DNA of 64,000 nt from Paraglaciecola chathamensis S18K6 (GTDB lineage: Bacteria > Pseudomonadota > Gammaproteobacteria > Enterobacterales > Alteromonadaceae): contig BAEM01000053.1 in assembly GCA_000314955.1 (NCBI GenBank), positions 152,062-216,061 of the forward strand, given 5' to 3'. Below, one piece after another: positions 9,840-20,164 of this stretch. Position numbers and translations under genes: made by a program. Each line of letters opens with the position of its first letter. Position 1 is the stretch's first letter. Under the pieces are notes generated by a model that ran no database searches, had not been told where the DNA came from, and saw only the letters and a list, made by a program, of their open reading frames with translations.

Positions 9840-10440
9840 TATTCTCTCCTTGAATTGACTAGGTTAATTATCCGTTTGAACACGCTGGTGTGAGCAACGA
9901 CTTTGACCGTTACATCCTTAAGGCAACGAGTGTAATGGCTGTGCATCTTACTTACATTGCAACATTTATAATTCAGCACATAGATTATCTACTGATATTG
10001 CCGTATATGCATTGCCACCATCGACGTCAATTTTTATGTTACTGCATCTGCATCGGCAACAATCGGAGATAGCGCGAACACTAAGCTAGCGACTGGGCAT
10101 AAAATGACTACGTAAATAGATTTACTATTCAGATACTTGCTTATCAATAAAGCGTATTACTGCGACTCGTTAAAGGGGCTAGTATAGGCTCATAAAGGCC
10201 CACCTGTCGCGGACTTATTCGGCGAAAAAGTACGATTGAAACGAAATTTATACCCTAAACAGGCAATGTGCCATAGATAAGCACTGCCTATGGGGATGCA
10301 ACTAAATCAGTCTGTACGTGTCTCTAGTAGTATCGCGATAAACAGGTATATTCTTTATGGATAACAGCGCATTCTGGAATTATCGAATATAAGCCACTAG
10401 GCTTGCTACGTCTTTCAATCTAACGCAAAAGGAACATTTC
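9840..10440. other. Intergenic region with no recognised content
   Basis: About 600 bases between divergent genes. The only frame of note (9890-10072, plus) has no ribosome-binding site and an unlikely composition rich in His, Cys and Tyr. Promoters for both neighbours must lie here, but I could not place them with confidence. Confidence 0.3.
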
Positions 10441-10746
10441 ATGGGACTTAAAAACGTATATCACATAGTATCAAGAGGTGCCGTGCCACTTGTGGCGGGT
10501 ATTGCGCTATCAGTTTTCTCTACATCAAGTATTCACGCGCAACAAATGGGTAATCCCCTTGATTTTGTTAACTCTCAATTAGCCGAGCAAATGAAAAACC
10601 AAGTTCGTGCTATGAGCGATCCTGATTTAATAAAGGCACAAGCACAATTACAACGCAGATACTACGAAGCGCTAATAGAGGCTGGGTTTAGTAAGGAAGA
10701 AGCCTTTAAGATCATTTTGGCAACGGCACAAGGCAAAGGTAATTAA
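10441..10746 (+). CDS. Small secreted protein of unknown function
   Basis: A 101-residue protein with a classical signal peptide: basic start, hydrophobic core LVAGIALSVF, and cleavage expected after SIHAQ or SIHA near residue 32. The mature part, about 68 residues, is helical and charged (MKNQVRAMSDPDLIKAQAQL and FSKEEAFKIILATAQGKGN). AAAAGGAAC precedes the ATG, supporting expression. It stands alone, followed by tandem repeats. No family was recognised; it is probably periplasmic. Confidence 0.7.
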   Translation: MGLKNVYHIVSRGAVPLVAGIALSVFSTSSIHAQQMGNPLDFVNSQLAEQMKNQVRAMSDPDLIKAQAQLQRRYYEALIEAGFSKEEAFKIILATAQGKGN

Positions 10747-11050
10747 GGGTCAAAATAACGAGTGACATGATGAGCCTTGATTCGGATGGTCTAGGGCTTT
10801 TCATTAAACTCGCTCAGGGCTGCTCATTAAACACGTTCAGGACTGTTCAATAAACTCGTTCAGGGCTCTCATTAAACTCGTTCAGGGCTCTCATTGAACA
10901 CGTTCAGGACTGTTCAATAAACACGTTCAGGGCTCTCATTAAACACGTTCAGGACTGAATAGAAAAAGTGTATAAGCTAAGCCCAATAGTTTTGGCAAAG
11001 GCCTGCAGCGCAGGCCCATACTTATACCATTCACGTACACCCTCTAGCTC
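10747..11050. other. Convergent intergenic region containing the 22/23-bp array
   Basis: Apart from the tandem array at 10801-10958, no gene or clear terminator was seen. The stretch separates the 3' ends of the small secreted-protein gene and the beta-barrel gene. Confidence 0.4.
10801..10958. repeat. 22/23-bp tandem repeat array, seven copies
   Basis: Seven units begin at 10801, 10824, 10847, 10869, 10891, 10914 and 10936, each close to TCATTAAACACGTTCAGG followed by ACTGT or GCTC. Units of 23 bases end in GACTGT/GACTGA or GCTGC, and units of 22 bases end in GGCTC. The copies are contiguous without unique spacers, so this is not a CRISPR array. It lies between the small secreted-protein gene and the convergent beta-barrel gene. 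Confidence 0.92.
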
Positions 11051-11632
11051 CTAAAAGGTGTATTGCACGGCAACGCTAGCGTAATCTACGTCACTGTCGA
11101 AGCTGTCAATTTCAGACAAAATACCGATTTCGTCACGCTCAAATTCTAAATCAAAGCGAGTGTACTCTACGCGTACATCCCAGCCTTCAGATACAGCGAA
11201 AGAAGCGCCTACACCGTAAAATAAATCATCACCGTCGGTACTGTCGTTAACACCGGCCGCGTTAATATCAGCGTCCCACCATAACTGACCGCCTTTTGCG
11301 AACAGTGTGATGTATTCATTCACCGGTAAGCCTGCTTTTAAACCGAGGGTGTAACCGTCAACTTCAGTATTAAATGTGTCATTACCATATTCACCGAAGT
11401 CGATATAGCCACCTTCAACCGACAAATACTGGTTAAATTGTGTACCGACATACACGCTTGCGGCATTATCGTCACGATCGAAATCTTCATCGCCGTCCAC
11501 ATCAACTAGTCCATAGCCAGCACCAACATAGATACCATGATGATCTACACTGTCATTGGTCGCAGCTAAGGATGCACCTGAAGTCATAAGTAAAGAGGTC
11601 GCTGCTAGTGTAGTAAGGGTAAATTTTTTCAT
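11051..11632 (-). CDS. OmpA-like / opacity-type outer-membrane beta-barrel protein
   Basis: A 193-residue protein with a signal peptide (MKKFTLTTLAATSLLMTSGASLAAT, cleaved near residue 24) followed by alternating amphipathic strands such as GIYVGAGYGLVDVDG, YLSVEGGYIDFGEYG, GYTLGLKAGLPV and WDVRVEYTRFDLEF. It ends in VAVQYTF; the terminal Phe is the Bam-complex signature. The size fits an eight-stranded barrel. There is no OmpA peptidoglycan-binding domain. The mature protein is very acidic, as is common in marine bacteria. GGAGATAACT precedes the ATG. The role is probably structural or adhesive; the ligand is unknown. Confidence 0.88.
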   Translation of the reverse strand: MKKFTLTTLAATSLLMTSGASLAATNDSVDHHGIYVGAGYGLVDVDGDEDFDRDDNAASVYVGTQFNQYLSVEGGYIDFGEYGNDTFNTEVDGYTLGLKAGLPVNEYITLFAKGGQLWWDADINAAGVNDSTDGDDLFYGVGASFAVSEGWDVRVEYTRFDLEFERDEIGILSEIDSFDSDVDYASVAVQYTF

Positions 11633-12204
11633 AGTTATCTCCGTAGTTCTTAATCGAGAGTGTTAGAAAGATGGCAAAGCAACTTACCTTGCCGAACTAA
11701 GCATAAACAAGTGTTGTGCCACTCACCCCAAAAACGTATAAAGCTCATACTAATCAATATATTAAGTGCATTTTGGTCACACATACGTTCAGCGTAGGTA
11801 GTATCCATCTATGTACAATATGCAAACTCTTAAGCAAGTTTTACTGGTTAAAATTTAACCCGTCATTCATTCCCTCTTTGTATGTTCCACTTCACCCGCA
11901 GTGTATTTAAAACCTAGCTTGATATCTCATGTGCAGCGAACTGAGCATCATAAACGCTGGAGTTTGTAGCTCTATGACGAATAAGTGGGAAATTACACCA
12001 AACAATCGTTTATTTGACCTCGCGCATAACTCGCTCAATAAACAAAACATACGTAACCATTTGATTTTAAAGAATTAAAATCAGTTAACCAGCTATGGCA
12101 TAAGTTCTGCTCATAATCAAGAAGACGCTATGATTTAGCCCAATGCGGCTAACAGCACACCTATTCTAATTACGATGATAAAAACAAAGATACAGGGGAA
12201 TAAG
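11633..12204. other. Divergent intergenic region with an inverted repeat upstream of the RND operon
   Basis: About 570 bases without a credible gene; the frame at 11716-11910 has no ribosome-binding site or domain. GATTTTAA (12063-12070) and TTAAAATC (12075-12082) form a perfect inverted repeat about 120 bases before the RND adaptor gene and could be a regulator site. No regulator gene adjoins it. Confidence 0.4.
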
Positions 12205-13383
12205 ATGACGATTAAAACGATACCACTTATCGGTTTTAACGCACTGACAGTACTCACATTGTTGAGCGCCAGCACATTACTTGCAGCATGCGGTGGTGCA
12301 GATGCCACCAGCAAAGAGTCAAATGAAGAGCTGGTTATTTCAGTGCCGGTAGAAGCCGGTGCTCTGCATATTGGTGATATTTCCTCAAATTACACCACCA
12401 CCGCCGTACTCGAAGCAAAAGAAGAAGCTTACGTGGTCGCTCGCGCATCTGGCATTATCGAACACATCTACGTTGAAGAAGGTGATTACGTTAAAAAAGG
12501 GCAAGTGCTTGCTCAGTTAGAGCCAGAGCGCTATCGCTTGAACCTTGCTCGGGCTAAAGCAGATTTAGTCGGTATTGAAAAGGAGCTGGCAAAAATTGAT
12601 AAGGTGTACAATAAAAAGTTAGTCAGTGATGACACCTATGACAAAATTAGCGCGCAATACGCGTCCACAAAAGCCACCCTTTCCTTAGCCGAATTAGATC
12701 TAAAAGAAGCGACCATTGTCGCCCCCATATCCGGTTATATTGCCACCCGTAATGCCAAAGTAGGCAACCTAACCGAATCGTTCCAACGTGCGCAAATGTT
12801 TCACATCGTAGAGCAAAACCAACTTTATGGTGTGGTGTATCTACCTGAAAAAGAACTTTCAAGAGTACATAAGGATCAAGCCGCGACTCTCACGTTAAGT
12901 GCATTGCAAGACAGCAAAGTCGATGCATTTGTTGAACGTATTAGCCCTGTGATTGACCCTGCAACTGGCACCTTTAAAGTCACCTTGCGTGTACCTAATG
13001 ACGAACATTTACTGAAAGCAGGTATGTTCGCGCATGTCAATTTAAACTACGACACTCATCAACAAGCTACCCTTATGCCCCGCAAAGCTATGTTAAGCAT
13101 AGATAACAAAATCAATGTGTTCGTGGTCACTGATGGCATCGCCCACAAACAAGAAATACGCATTGGGTATCAAGAAGGCGATTATGTGGAGATATTAAGT
13201 GGTTTGAGCGGTGATGAACACGTTGTGATCACAGGCCATCAAAACTTAAAAGACCAAGCACCAGTCGAAATCGTTAACCCAGAAGCGCTGTTGTTACAGG
13301 CGCAATCCCATGAGCAAGCGATTTCGAATACCCCGCAGCAAAACGAAGATAACGCATCACTCGATGCTAACCACACCAGCTAA
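12205..13383 (+). CDS. RND efflux adaptor (membrane fusion) lipoprotein
   Basis: A periplasmic adaptor of 392 residues. The signal sequence ends in the lipobox LLAAC (lipidated Cys29). The lipoyl-like halves (VVARASGIIEHIYVEEGDYVKKGQVLAQLEPERY and TIVAPISGYIATRNAKVGN) flank a short coiled-coil hairpin, and a beta-barrel and membrane-proximal domain follow. It links the two inner-membrane pumps downstream to an outer-membrane channel that is not encoded here. The start at 12205 follows a GGGG-containing ribosome-binding site; 12175 is an in-frame alternative that would lengthen the signal peptide. It is the first gene of a three-gene operon. Confidence 0.93.
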   Translation: MTIKTIPLIGFNALTVLTLLSASTLLAACGGADATSKESNEELVISVPVEAGALHIGDISSNYTTTAVLEAKEEAYVVARASGIIEHIYVEEGDYVKKGQVLAQLEPERYRLNLARAKADLVGIEKELAKIDKVYNKKLVSDDTYDKISAQYASTKATLSLAELDLKEATIVAPISGYIATRNAKVGNLTESFQRAQMFHIVEQNQLYGVVYLPEKELSRVHKDQAATLTLSALQDSKVDAFVERISPVIDPATGTFKVTLRVPNDEHLLKAGMFAHVNLNYDTHQQATLMPRKAMLSIDNKINVFVVTDGIAHKQEIRIGYQEGDYVEILSGLSGDEHVVITGHQNLKDQAPVEIVNPEALLLQAQSHEQAISNTPQQNEDNASLDANHTS

Positions 13384-13398
13384 GTAAGGACACCTAGC

Positions 13399-16300
13399 AT
13401 GAATATTGTTGATATTGCCGTAAAGCGCCCTGTCGCTGTGTGGATGTTTACCTTTGCTGTGGTTTTGTTTGGCATGGTGTCTCTGTCACGCTTAGCGATA
13501 AACCTACTGCCGGAATTGTCTTACCCTACCCTAACAATCCGAACTGATTATGTGGGCGCTGCACCAGGGGAAATCGAGCAGCTTGTCTCCAAACCGATTG
13601 AAGAAAGCATCGGTGTGGTAAAAGGCGTTCGCAAAGTCACGTCCTCATCGACTTCGGGCCAATCTGATGTACTGCTTGAATTTGAATGGGGTACTGACAT
13701 GGACATGGCGAGTTTAGAAGTACGCGAAAAACTCGATATATTGATTTTGCCTCTGGACGTTGAAAAGCCCGTGTTACTGCGCTTTAACCCCAGTTTAGAC
13801 CCTGTTATGCGCCTTGGTTTCGGCTTTGCACATCACACTGTCAATGCCACTAGTCACGATGCGTCTCAGGCACCAGCCCTTGACGTACATGGTATGAAGC
13901 GCTTACGAGAATACGCTGAGCAGCAAATTAAACGTAAGCTTGAATCCATTAGCGGTGTCGCATCTATCAAAATTGGCGGCGGCCTAGAAAGTGAAATTCA
14001 GGTATTGGTGGATCAACAAAAAGCCAGTCAATTAGCGATCCCCATGAGCGAAATCATCAAGCGCTTAAAAGAGGAAAACGTTAACGCTGCGGGTGGTCGC
14101 GTTGAAGATGGCTCCCAAGCATACACAGTGCGCACCTTAAATCAGTTTACTAGTATTGCTGACATGCAAGATGTGTTTATTGACCGTCGTGACAATAAAA
14201 ATATTCGTCTAGGAGACATCGCTGTTATCCAAGACGCTTACAAAGAGCGAGATTCTGTTACCCGTTTTGATGGTTTAGAAGGCGTTGAAATTGCCGTTTA
14301 TAAAGAAGGTGATGCCAACACGGTACAAGTTGCGCAAAACGTGAATGACGCGTTACGTCAACTAGAACGCTCGTTACCTGAAAACTATACAATACAGCTT
14401 ATTTACGACCAGTCTGTTTTTATTGCCAATGCCATAGACGATGTAAAGTCGGCCGGCATCATAGGTGGCATATTAGCCATGTTCGTTTTGTATTTATTTT
14501 TACGCAACATTTGGCCAACGTTGATCATCTCTATATCTATTCCTGTATCAATTATTGCGACCTTTAATCTGATGTATGGCAACAATATTAGCCTCAATAT
14601 TATGAGCTTGGGCGGCATCGCGTTAGCCATTGGCTTATTGGTTGATAACGCCATCGTTGTACTTGAGAATATTGAGCGCCATAAAAAGACCGAAGCTGAT
14701 ATTCACCAAGCCGCCGCTAAGGGCACAAAACAAGTCTCTATGGCGATCATCGCATCAACCTTGACTACCATGGCCGTGTTCTTTCCCTTGGTGTTTGTGA
14801 AAGGTATCGCTGGCCAGTTATTTGCTGATCAAGCCTTAACGGTGACATTTGCTTTAGGCGCATCTTTGATTGTCGCGCTGACGGTCATTCCTATGTTGGC
14901 AGCGCGTGAGCGTAACTCGTCAAACGCTAAAACCGGCGAGTCTCAGGTAACCATTGACGATAACTCGGCGATCCCTCATGGCTTATCTCAAACAGGCCTG
15001 CAGGTAAACGCCGATCTAGCCCCACATAAAGATAGCCCAACAAAAGCTTCTAAAGTCGGCCCAATAAAACGCGTTTTTCAGCTACTTACTCTGCCCTTTT
15101 TGTGGTTCGCACGAGGCGTTTTTTATTACTTGCCGTTGGTTATATCTACCAGTGTGTTAGTCGTGTTCAGGGCGGCAGCAAAAACGCTCAGTTTTATCTT
15201 TAAACCTGTTCTATGGTTGTTTGAACGGCTTATGGGTATTGTGACTGCACGCTATTCATCTTTACTCAAACGAGCCTTACAAACGCCTGTATTATTACTT
15301 GTGGCAATGCTAGCAACCTCCGCTAGCGCCTTATTTCTGGTACCTAAATTAGGCATGGAACTGATCCCCAGCATGTCTCAAGGCGAGTTTTATGTGGAGC
15401 TTACGCTTCCAAGTGGCAGCCCGCTTACTCACACCGACAAGACTCTATCAGACTTGTCGCTATTCACCTCGGGGCAAGCCGGTGTGAAACGCACCTACTC
15501 ATTAGCCGGTACTGGTAGCCTGATGAACGCATCAGCCAGCCAAGGAGGCGAAAACTGGGGTAAACTTAACGTTGTCATGCACAGCGATTCAAACGAGCAG
15601 CAGTTATTGCACGTACAAGACAAGATGCGAGCGTATTTAAGTAAACAAGCCGGTGTACAAGCCGAGTTCGGTCAACCTGAGTTGTTTAGTTTTTCTGCCC
15701 CTCTTTCTATCGATTTAATGGGCTATAATTTGGCAAGTTTAGGGCGCCATAGCGCAGCCCTGGTAGAAACACTGCAACAAGACTCGCGCTTTAGTGATGT
15801 AACAAGCTCTTTAGTTCGCGGTACGCCTGAACTTAAGATCACCTTCGACCATGCTAAACTGGCGCAACTGGGCTTAAGCGCACCGCGAGTATCCACTCTT
15901 ATTAACGCTAAAGTGGGCGGTGAAGTCGCCAGTCAATTTAATCAAGACGATCGTAAAATTGATATTTTAGTACGTAGCCTTCATACCCAGCGCGACTCCA
16001 TTGAGGATATAGGACGCATCATCGTAAACCCTGGCGCTGAGCGCGCCATTGCCCTAAATGCCGTTGCTACCTTGAGCATGTCAATTGGCCCAAGCGAAAT
16101 TACCCGCATCGGCCAACAGCGGGTCGCGGTGATATCTGCCAATTTAGCCTATGGCGACTTATCCCAAGCGGTTGACGCGGCAAACCAGCATATCCGTGAC
16201 ATGCAATTGCCTCTATCCATACAAGCACGCGTTGCCGGGCAAAGCGAAGAAATGAAAACCAGCTTTGCCTCGCTGAAATTCGCCTTGGCACTGGCGATAT

Positions 16301-16833
16301 TTCTGGTGTATTTAGTCATGGCATCGCAGTTTGAATCATTGTTACACCCATTATTGATTTTACTTACTGTGCCATTAGCCTGTGCAGGATCAATCTTTGG
16401 ATTATTTATCACCCAAACGCACATTAGTGTGGTGGTTTTTATTGGTTTAATCATGTTGGCCGGAATAGTCGTGAACAATGCGATTGTGCTTATCGACCGG
16501 ATTAATCAACTGCGCACTGAAGGCGTCGCTAAAGCACAAGCGATTCTTGATGCCGCGCAAAACCGTCTTCGCCCTATTTTAATGACTACCCTTACGACCT
16601 CTTTAGGGTTATTACCTATGGCTTTAGGCTTAGGAGAAGGTGCTGAAATGCGCGTACCTATGGCGATTACGGTCATTTTTGGTCTGCTGTTTGCCACCCT
16701 ACTGACGTTATTTTTTATCCCTTGCTTATATGCCTTATTTGACAGCAAAAAGTTTGCTCGTGAAGTCTCAACATCAAGCCAGCTTGAGGGGCCTAATGGT
16801 CGTCTTTTAAAAGAGGAGCCTAGCTATGAATAA
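13399..16833 (+). CDS. RND efflux pump permease 1 (HAE1-like, long form)
   Basis: A 1144-residue inner-membrane proton antiporter with 12 expected helices and two large periplasmic loops. It opens with NIVDIAVKRPVAVWMFTF, the family start, and helix 4 has GLLVDNAIVVLENIERHKK with the proton-relay Asp. It is about 100 residues longer than usual: the extra part near residues 510-610 combines a polar linker with additional hydrophobic segments (LLTLPFLWFARGVFYYLPL and following). It begins 15 bases after the adaptor and overlaps the next pump by 8 bases, so the pair may assemble as a heteromeric pump like MdtBC. The substrate is unknown. Confidence 0.94.
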   Translation: MNIVDIAVKRPVAVWMFTFAVVLFGMVSLSRLAINLLPELSYPTLTIRTDYVGAAPGEIEQLVSKPIEESIGVVKGVRKVTSSSTSGQSDVLLEFEWGTDMDMASLEVREKLDILILPLDVEKPVLLRFNPSLDPVMRLGFGFAHHTVNATSHDASQAPALDVHGMKRLREYAEQQIKRKLESISGVASIKIGGGLESEIQVLVDQQKASQLAIPMSEIIKRLKEENVNAAGGRVEDGSQAYTVRTLNQFTSIADMQDVFIDRRDNKNIRLGDIAVIQDAYKERDSVTRFDGLEGVEIAVYKEGDANTVQVAQNVNDALRQLERSLPENYTIQLIYDQSVFIANAIDDVKSAGIIGGILAMFVLYLFLRNIWPTLIISISIPVSIIATFNLMYGNNISLNIMSLGGIALAIGLLVDNAIVVLENIERHKKTEADIHQAAAKGTKQVSMAIIASTLTTMAVFFPLVFVKGIAGQLFADQALTVTFALGASLIVALTVIPMLAARERNSSNAKTGESQVTIDDNSAIPHGLSQTGLQVNADLAPHKDSPTKASKVGPIKRVFQLLTLPFLWFARGVFYYLPLVISTSVLVVFRAAAKTLSFIFKPVLWLFERLMGIVTARYSSLLKRALQTPVLLLVAMLATSASALFLVPKLGMELIPSMSQGEFYVELTLPSGSPLTHTDKTLSDLSLFTSGQAGVKRTYSLAGTGSLMNASASQGGENWGKLNVVMHSDSNEQQLLHVQDKMRAYLSKQAGVQAEFGQPELFSFSAPLSIDLMGYNLASLGRHSAALVETLQQDSRFSDVTSSLVRGTPELKITFDHAKLAQLGLSAPRVSTLINAKVGGEVASQFNQDDRKIDILVRSLHTQRDSIEDIGRIIVNPGAERAIALNAVATLSMSIGPSEITRIGQQRVAVISANLAYGDLSQAVDAANQHIRDMQLPLSIQARVAGQSEEMKTSFASLKFALALAIFLVYLVMASQFESLLHPLLILLTVPLACAGSIFGLFITQTHISVVVFIGLIMLAGIVVNNAIVLIDRINQLRTEGVAKAQAILDAAQNRLRPILMTTLTTSLGLLPMALGLGEGAEMRVPMAITVIFGLLFATLLTLFFIPCLYALFDSKKFAREVSTSSQLEGPNGRLLKEEPSYE

Positions 16834-19800
16834 GTCAGGCCAACAAGGACAAACTGAAGACAAGTTTTCAGCGCTGGGCGCTGGCCTAGCAGCCTTCGCT
16901 ATGCGCCGCCCCGTCACCATTGGCATGGTGTTTTTCTCTATGTTGCTGTTTGGCATTTTAGCCTCACAATTGTTGCCGCTAGAAAAATTCCCCAGTATTG
17001 ATATACCCGAAATAACGGTACAAATTCCCTATGAAAACGCCACCCCAGCGGAAATAGAGAAAATGATCACCCGCCCAGTAGAAGAAGTATTGGCAACCAT
17101 GTCAGGTATAAAGCGTTTACGCTCTAAGTCCACTGAGAACGCTGCACAAATCCAACTTCAATTTGCCTGGGATGAAAACCTAAAAGCAAAAGGGATTGAA
17201 GCCAGAGAGAAAATTGACGCGATCCGCAATGACTTACCTGATGATGTAGAACGAATACTGGTGTATCAATTTAACACCAGTGATTTACCGATTTTTCAAC
17301 TTAGGGTGTCTAGCGAACGGGATCTATCGGATGCCTATGACTTACTCGAACGAAACCTTAAAATGCCAATTGAGCGGGTGCCCGGCGTATCAAAAGTCGA
17401 ATTGTACGGTGTGCTCAAAAAGCAGATTGCGATCCGTATCGATACACAAAAACAAGCCAGTTTAGGGATCCCTAGCGACACATTAGTAAATGCACTGCGC
17501 CAAGCAAACTTCGCTATGACAGCAGGCTCATTTTATGACTTAGAACAAAAGATCAGCATTAACCCACAAGGAGCATTTACCCAAATTGAAGACATCAGTA
17601 ACCTGATAATTCAAAAAGGAGTGCGGTTAAGTGATATTGCACACATAGGTTTCGAAAGCCCCGAGCGAACTGAAGGCAGGCACTTAGATCGAACCTACGC
17701 GGTGGGCTTTAATATTTTTCGTGAATCTAACAGTAATTTAGTGGCGGTATCACAAGCCGTTATGGAAGTGATTAACCAAGCCAACGACAGCCCTGCGTTT
17801 GCCGGTATCACCCTATTTGTAATGGATGATGAAGCCGCGAGTGTGACTGAATCCCTAGCAGATTTGCTTAACGCAGGTTTGCTCGGTGCCTTACTGTCGA
17901 TTTTGGTGCTTTACGCATTTTTACGCAATCTAACCACCACCTTAATAGTGGTGTTATCAGTGCCCTTCTCGATTTGTATCACCCTCGGGTGCATGTATTT
18001 TATGGGCTATACCATTAATATATTATCGATGATGGGCCTAATGCTTGCGGTAGGCATGCTGGTGGATAATGCCGTTGTCGTCACAGAAAGCATTCAACAA
18101 GAGCGCAAGCACTATGCCTGCCCCGCACAGGCCACGAAGGCAGGAGTAGGTAAAGTAAGCTTGGCGGTAATTGCTGGCACCACTACCACGGCTATCGTCT
18201 TTCTGCCTAATATTGTCGGAGTAAAAGTTAATTTAACGATATTTTTGGAACATGTAGCCATCGCTATTTGTATTTCTTTGTTTGCCTCTTTACTGATTGC
18301 CCAAACCTTGATCCCCCTGTTGACCAGCCGCTTATCAGGCAAGGCGTCAAATTCAACGAGTAACGCGCTCAGTGCGAAAAGCGATAATAAAACGTCGGTA
18401 GCAAACAGCGGCCAAGCTCCTGACAACTTGGGCAAATTTGCCCGTCGTTATAAAGCCGTTCTCACGTGGTCTATGTGTCATCGAGGGCTGACCTGTCTGA
18501 TCGCTGTTCTTATACTAGTAAGTACCGCTATTCCTATGCAGTTTGTTAGTGGTGACGACGATGATGATAGCAATAACCGGTTGTGGCTGAACTACGATAT
18601 TCAAGGCAACTATAGTTTGTCTGAGGTGGAGAAGTCAGTTGATAAAATGGAGGGCTATTTATATGCCAACCAAGAGAAATTTCACATCGAACAGGTCTAC
18701 ACCTATTTTACTGCCGGGGAAGCAACTTCGGCGATTACGCTGAAAAAAGACACGCCTATTTCTAAAAGCAAATTAAAAGCACTCATTCTTGAGGATATGC
18801 CCAAATTTGCGCGTGCTCGTCCCTCATTCAAGTGGGAGCAAGGCAACGGCGGAGGCTTGCAACTCACACTATTAGGCGACTCATCGGCATCCTTGAGTCA
18901 AGTCGCGGAGCGTGTTCTGCCGATCATCAAGCAAATAGACGGGCTAACGGACGTCGGCATTGAAGGCAATAACCAAAAGTTCGAATTACAGATAGTCGTT
19001 GATCGCAATAAAGCCTTTCGTTATGGCCTGTCAGCCAACGATGTCGCCCGTACTGTGGCAAGTGGCTTGCGCGGTACTAACCTGCGCACCTATCGAGATA
19101 GCGAAAGCGGTGAGATTGGCGTGCGTATGCTGTTCGATCAAGCACTACAAGAGTCTATTGCCGAGCTAAAAAACCTCACCATTACCCGCATAGGCCAGCA
19201 AACGATTACCCTTGATATGGTAAGCGAAAGTAAAATCGTGCCGCGTTTAGCCGAAATTCGCCGCAGCTATCGACAAACATCGATAACCATAGGCGCCAAC
19301 ATGGGGGATGATATAACACTACAACAAGCAAAAGAGCGTATCGAAGACGTCATGCAATACCTCACTTTGCCCGATGGATACAGCTGGACGTTTGATGGCA
19401 GTATTGACAGACAAAATCAAAATGAATCGGTCATGCAAACCAATATGTTGCTGGCGATTTGCATGATTTACATCGTCATGGCGGCTTTGTTTGAATCATT
19501 GCTTCTGCCTACAGCGGTTATTACTTCTTTGCTATTTTCCCTCACGGGTGTGTTTTGGGCTTTGTTTGTGACAGGTACCGCTATGTCGGTTATGAGCATG
19601 ATAGGCATGCTCATATTAATGGGCATAGTCGTCAACAATGGGATTGTGTTGGTAGACAGAATAAATCAACTCATTGACCAAGGACATGAGATCAATACCG
19701 CCGTCATCGAGGCCTGTTTAACCCGGGTCAAACCCATTTTAATGACAGTGGCGACCACCATAGTCGGCTTGATACCACTGGCTTTGGGCAATACCTCGAT

Positions 19801-19984
19801 TGGTGGAGATGGCCCAGCATATTCGCCTATGGCCATTGCCATAATTGGTGGTTTGGCTTTTTCCACCGTAACCAGTTTAGTCCTTGTTCCCCTTGCTTAT
19901 GTGTTGCTACTGAGATTGAGAGCCAAAGCAGCGCAGTTGTTCAATACTTCAAAAGTGTGGGCCAATAAAGTGGTAAAAGTATAA
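16826..19984 (+). CDS. RND efflux pump permease 2
   Basis: A 1052-residue RND transporter paired with the preceding pump; its ATG overlaps the end of that gene by 8 bases. It carries AMRRPVTIGMVFFSMLLFG at helix 1 and GMLVDNAVVVTESIQQERKH at helix 4, including the conserved Asp. The short acidic run GDDDDDSNN starts the second periplasmic domain. Two different RND pumps behind one adaptor recall the MdtABC arrangement. A hairpin-like inverted repeat follows at 20084-20127. Which compounds are exported cannot be inferred. Confidence 0.94.
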   Translation: MNKSGQQGQTEDKFSALGAGLAAFAMRRPVTIGMVFFSMLLFGILASQLLPLEKFPSIDIPEITVQIPYENATPAEIEKMITRPVEEVLATMSGIKRLRSKSTENAAQIQLQFAWDENLKAKGIEAREKIDAIRNDLPDDVERILVYQFNTSDLPIFQLRVSSERDLSDAYDLLERNLKMPIERVPGVSKVELYGVLKKQIAIRIDTQKQASLGIPSDTLVNALRQANFAMTAGSFYDLEQKISINPQGAFTQIEDISNLIIQKGVRLSDIAHIGFESPERTEGRHLDRTYAVGFNIFRESNSNLVAVSQAVMEVINQANDSPAFAGITLFVMDDEAASVTESLADLLNAGLLGALLSILVLYAFLRNLTTTLIVVLSVPFSICITLGCMYFMGYTINILSMMGLMLAVGMLVDNAVVVTESIQQERKHYACPAQATKAGVGKVSLAVIAGTTTTAIVFLPNIVGVKVNLTIFLEHVAIAICISLFASLLIAQTLIPLLTSRLSGKASNSTSNALSAKSDNKTSVANSGQAPDNLGKFARRYKAVLTWSMCHRGLTCLIAVLILVSTAIPMQFVSGDDDDDSNNRLWLNYDIQGNYSLSEVEKSVDKMEGYLYANQEKFHIEQVYTYFTAGEATSAITLKKDTPISKSKLKALILEDMPKFARARPSFKWEQGNGGGLQLTLLGDSSASLSQVAERVLPIIKQIDGLTDVGIEGNNQKFELQIVVDRNKAFRYGLSANDVARTVASGLRGTNLRTYRDSESGEIGVRMLFDQALQESIAELKNLTITRIGQQTITLDMVSESKIVPRLAEIRRSYRQTSITIGANMGDDITLQQAKERIEDVMQYLTLPDGYSWTFDGSIDRQNQNESVMQTNMLLAICMIYIVMAALFESLLLPTAVITSLLFSLTGVFWALFVTGTAMSVMSMIGMLILMGIVVNNGIVLVDRINQLIDQGHEINTAVIEACLTRVKPILMTVATTIVGLIPLALGNTSIGGDGPAYSPMAIAIIGGLAFSTVTSLVLVPLAYVLLLRLRAKAAQLFNTSKVWANKVVKV

Positions 19985-20083
19985 GCCGGTACGCGGACGG
20001 TTTTTAACCCTAGAATTTTCATTTATGGATAGACACTAGGGCTTATTTTACGCTGTGCTACTCGGTTTAAAGCAGCGTGCTTG

Positions 20084-20127
20084 TAAGCCTTTAATTTTCA
20101 TTCATAAATTGAGAATTCAAAGGCTTT
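20084..20127 (+). terminator. Possible terminator hairpin after the RND operon
   Basis: TAAGCCTTTAATTTTC and GAATTCAAAGGCTT pair imperfectly across a loop of about 14 bases. There is no strong T run after the stem, so it may be a weak terminator or an mRNA end-protecting hairpin. A second, weaker inverted repeat (CCCTAG/CTAGGG) lies just upstream near 20009-20042. Confidence 0.4.
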
Positions 20128-20164
20128 CGTTTAGGCTAACGAAAATTTTGTCAGCTGAGCGATT

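Noticed and set aside
9890..10072. A 60-residue plus-strand frame
   Set aside because: Its composition is unlike a protein, and there is no ribosome-binding site or recognisable motif.
10801..10958. Possible CRISPR array
   Set aside because: The repeat units are contiguous with no unique spacers and vary between copies; no cas genes are near.
11716..11910. A 64-residue plus-strand frame upstream of the RND operon
   Set aside because: No start signal was seen and the residue mix is unlikely; it is probably chance in AT-rich DNA.
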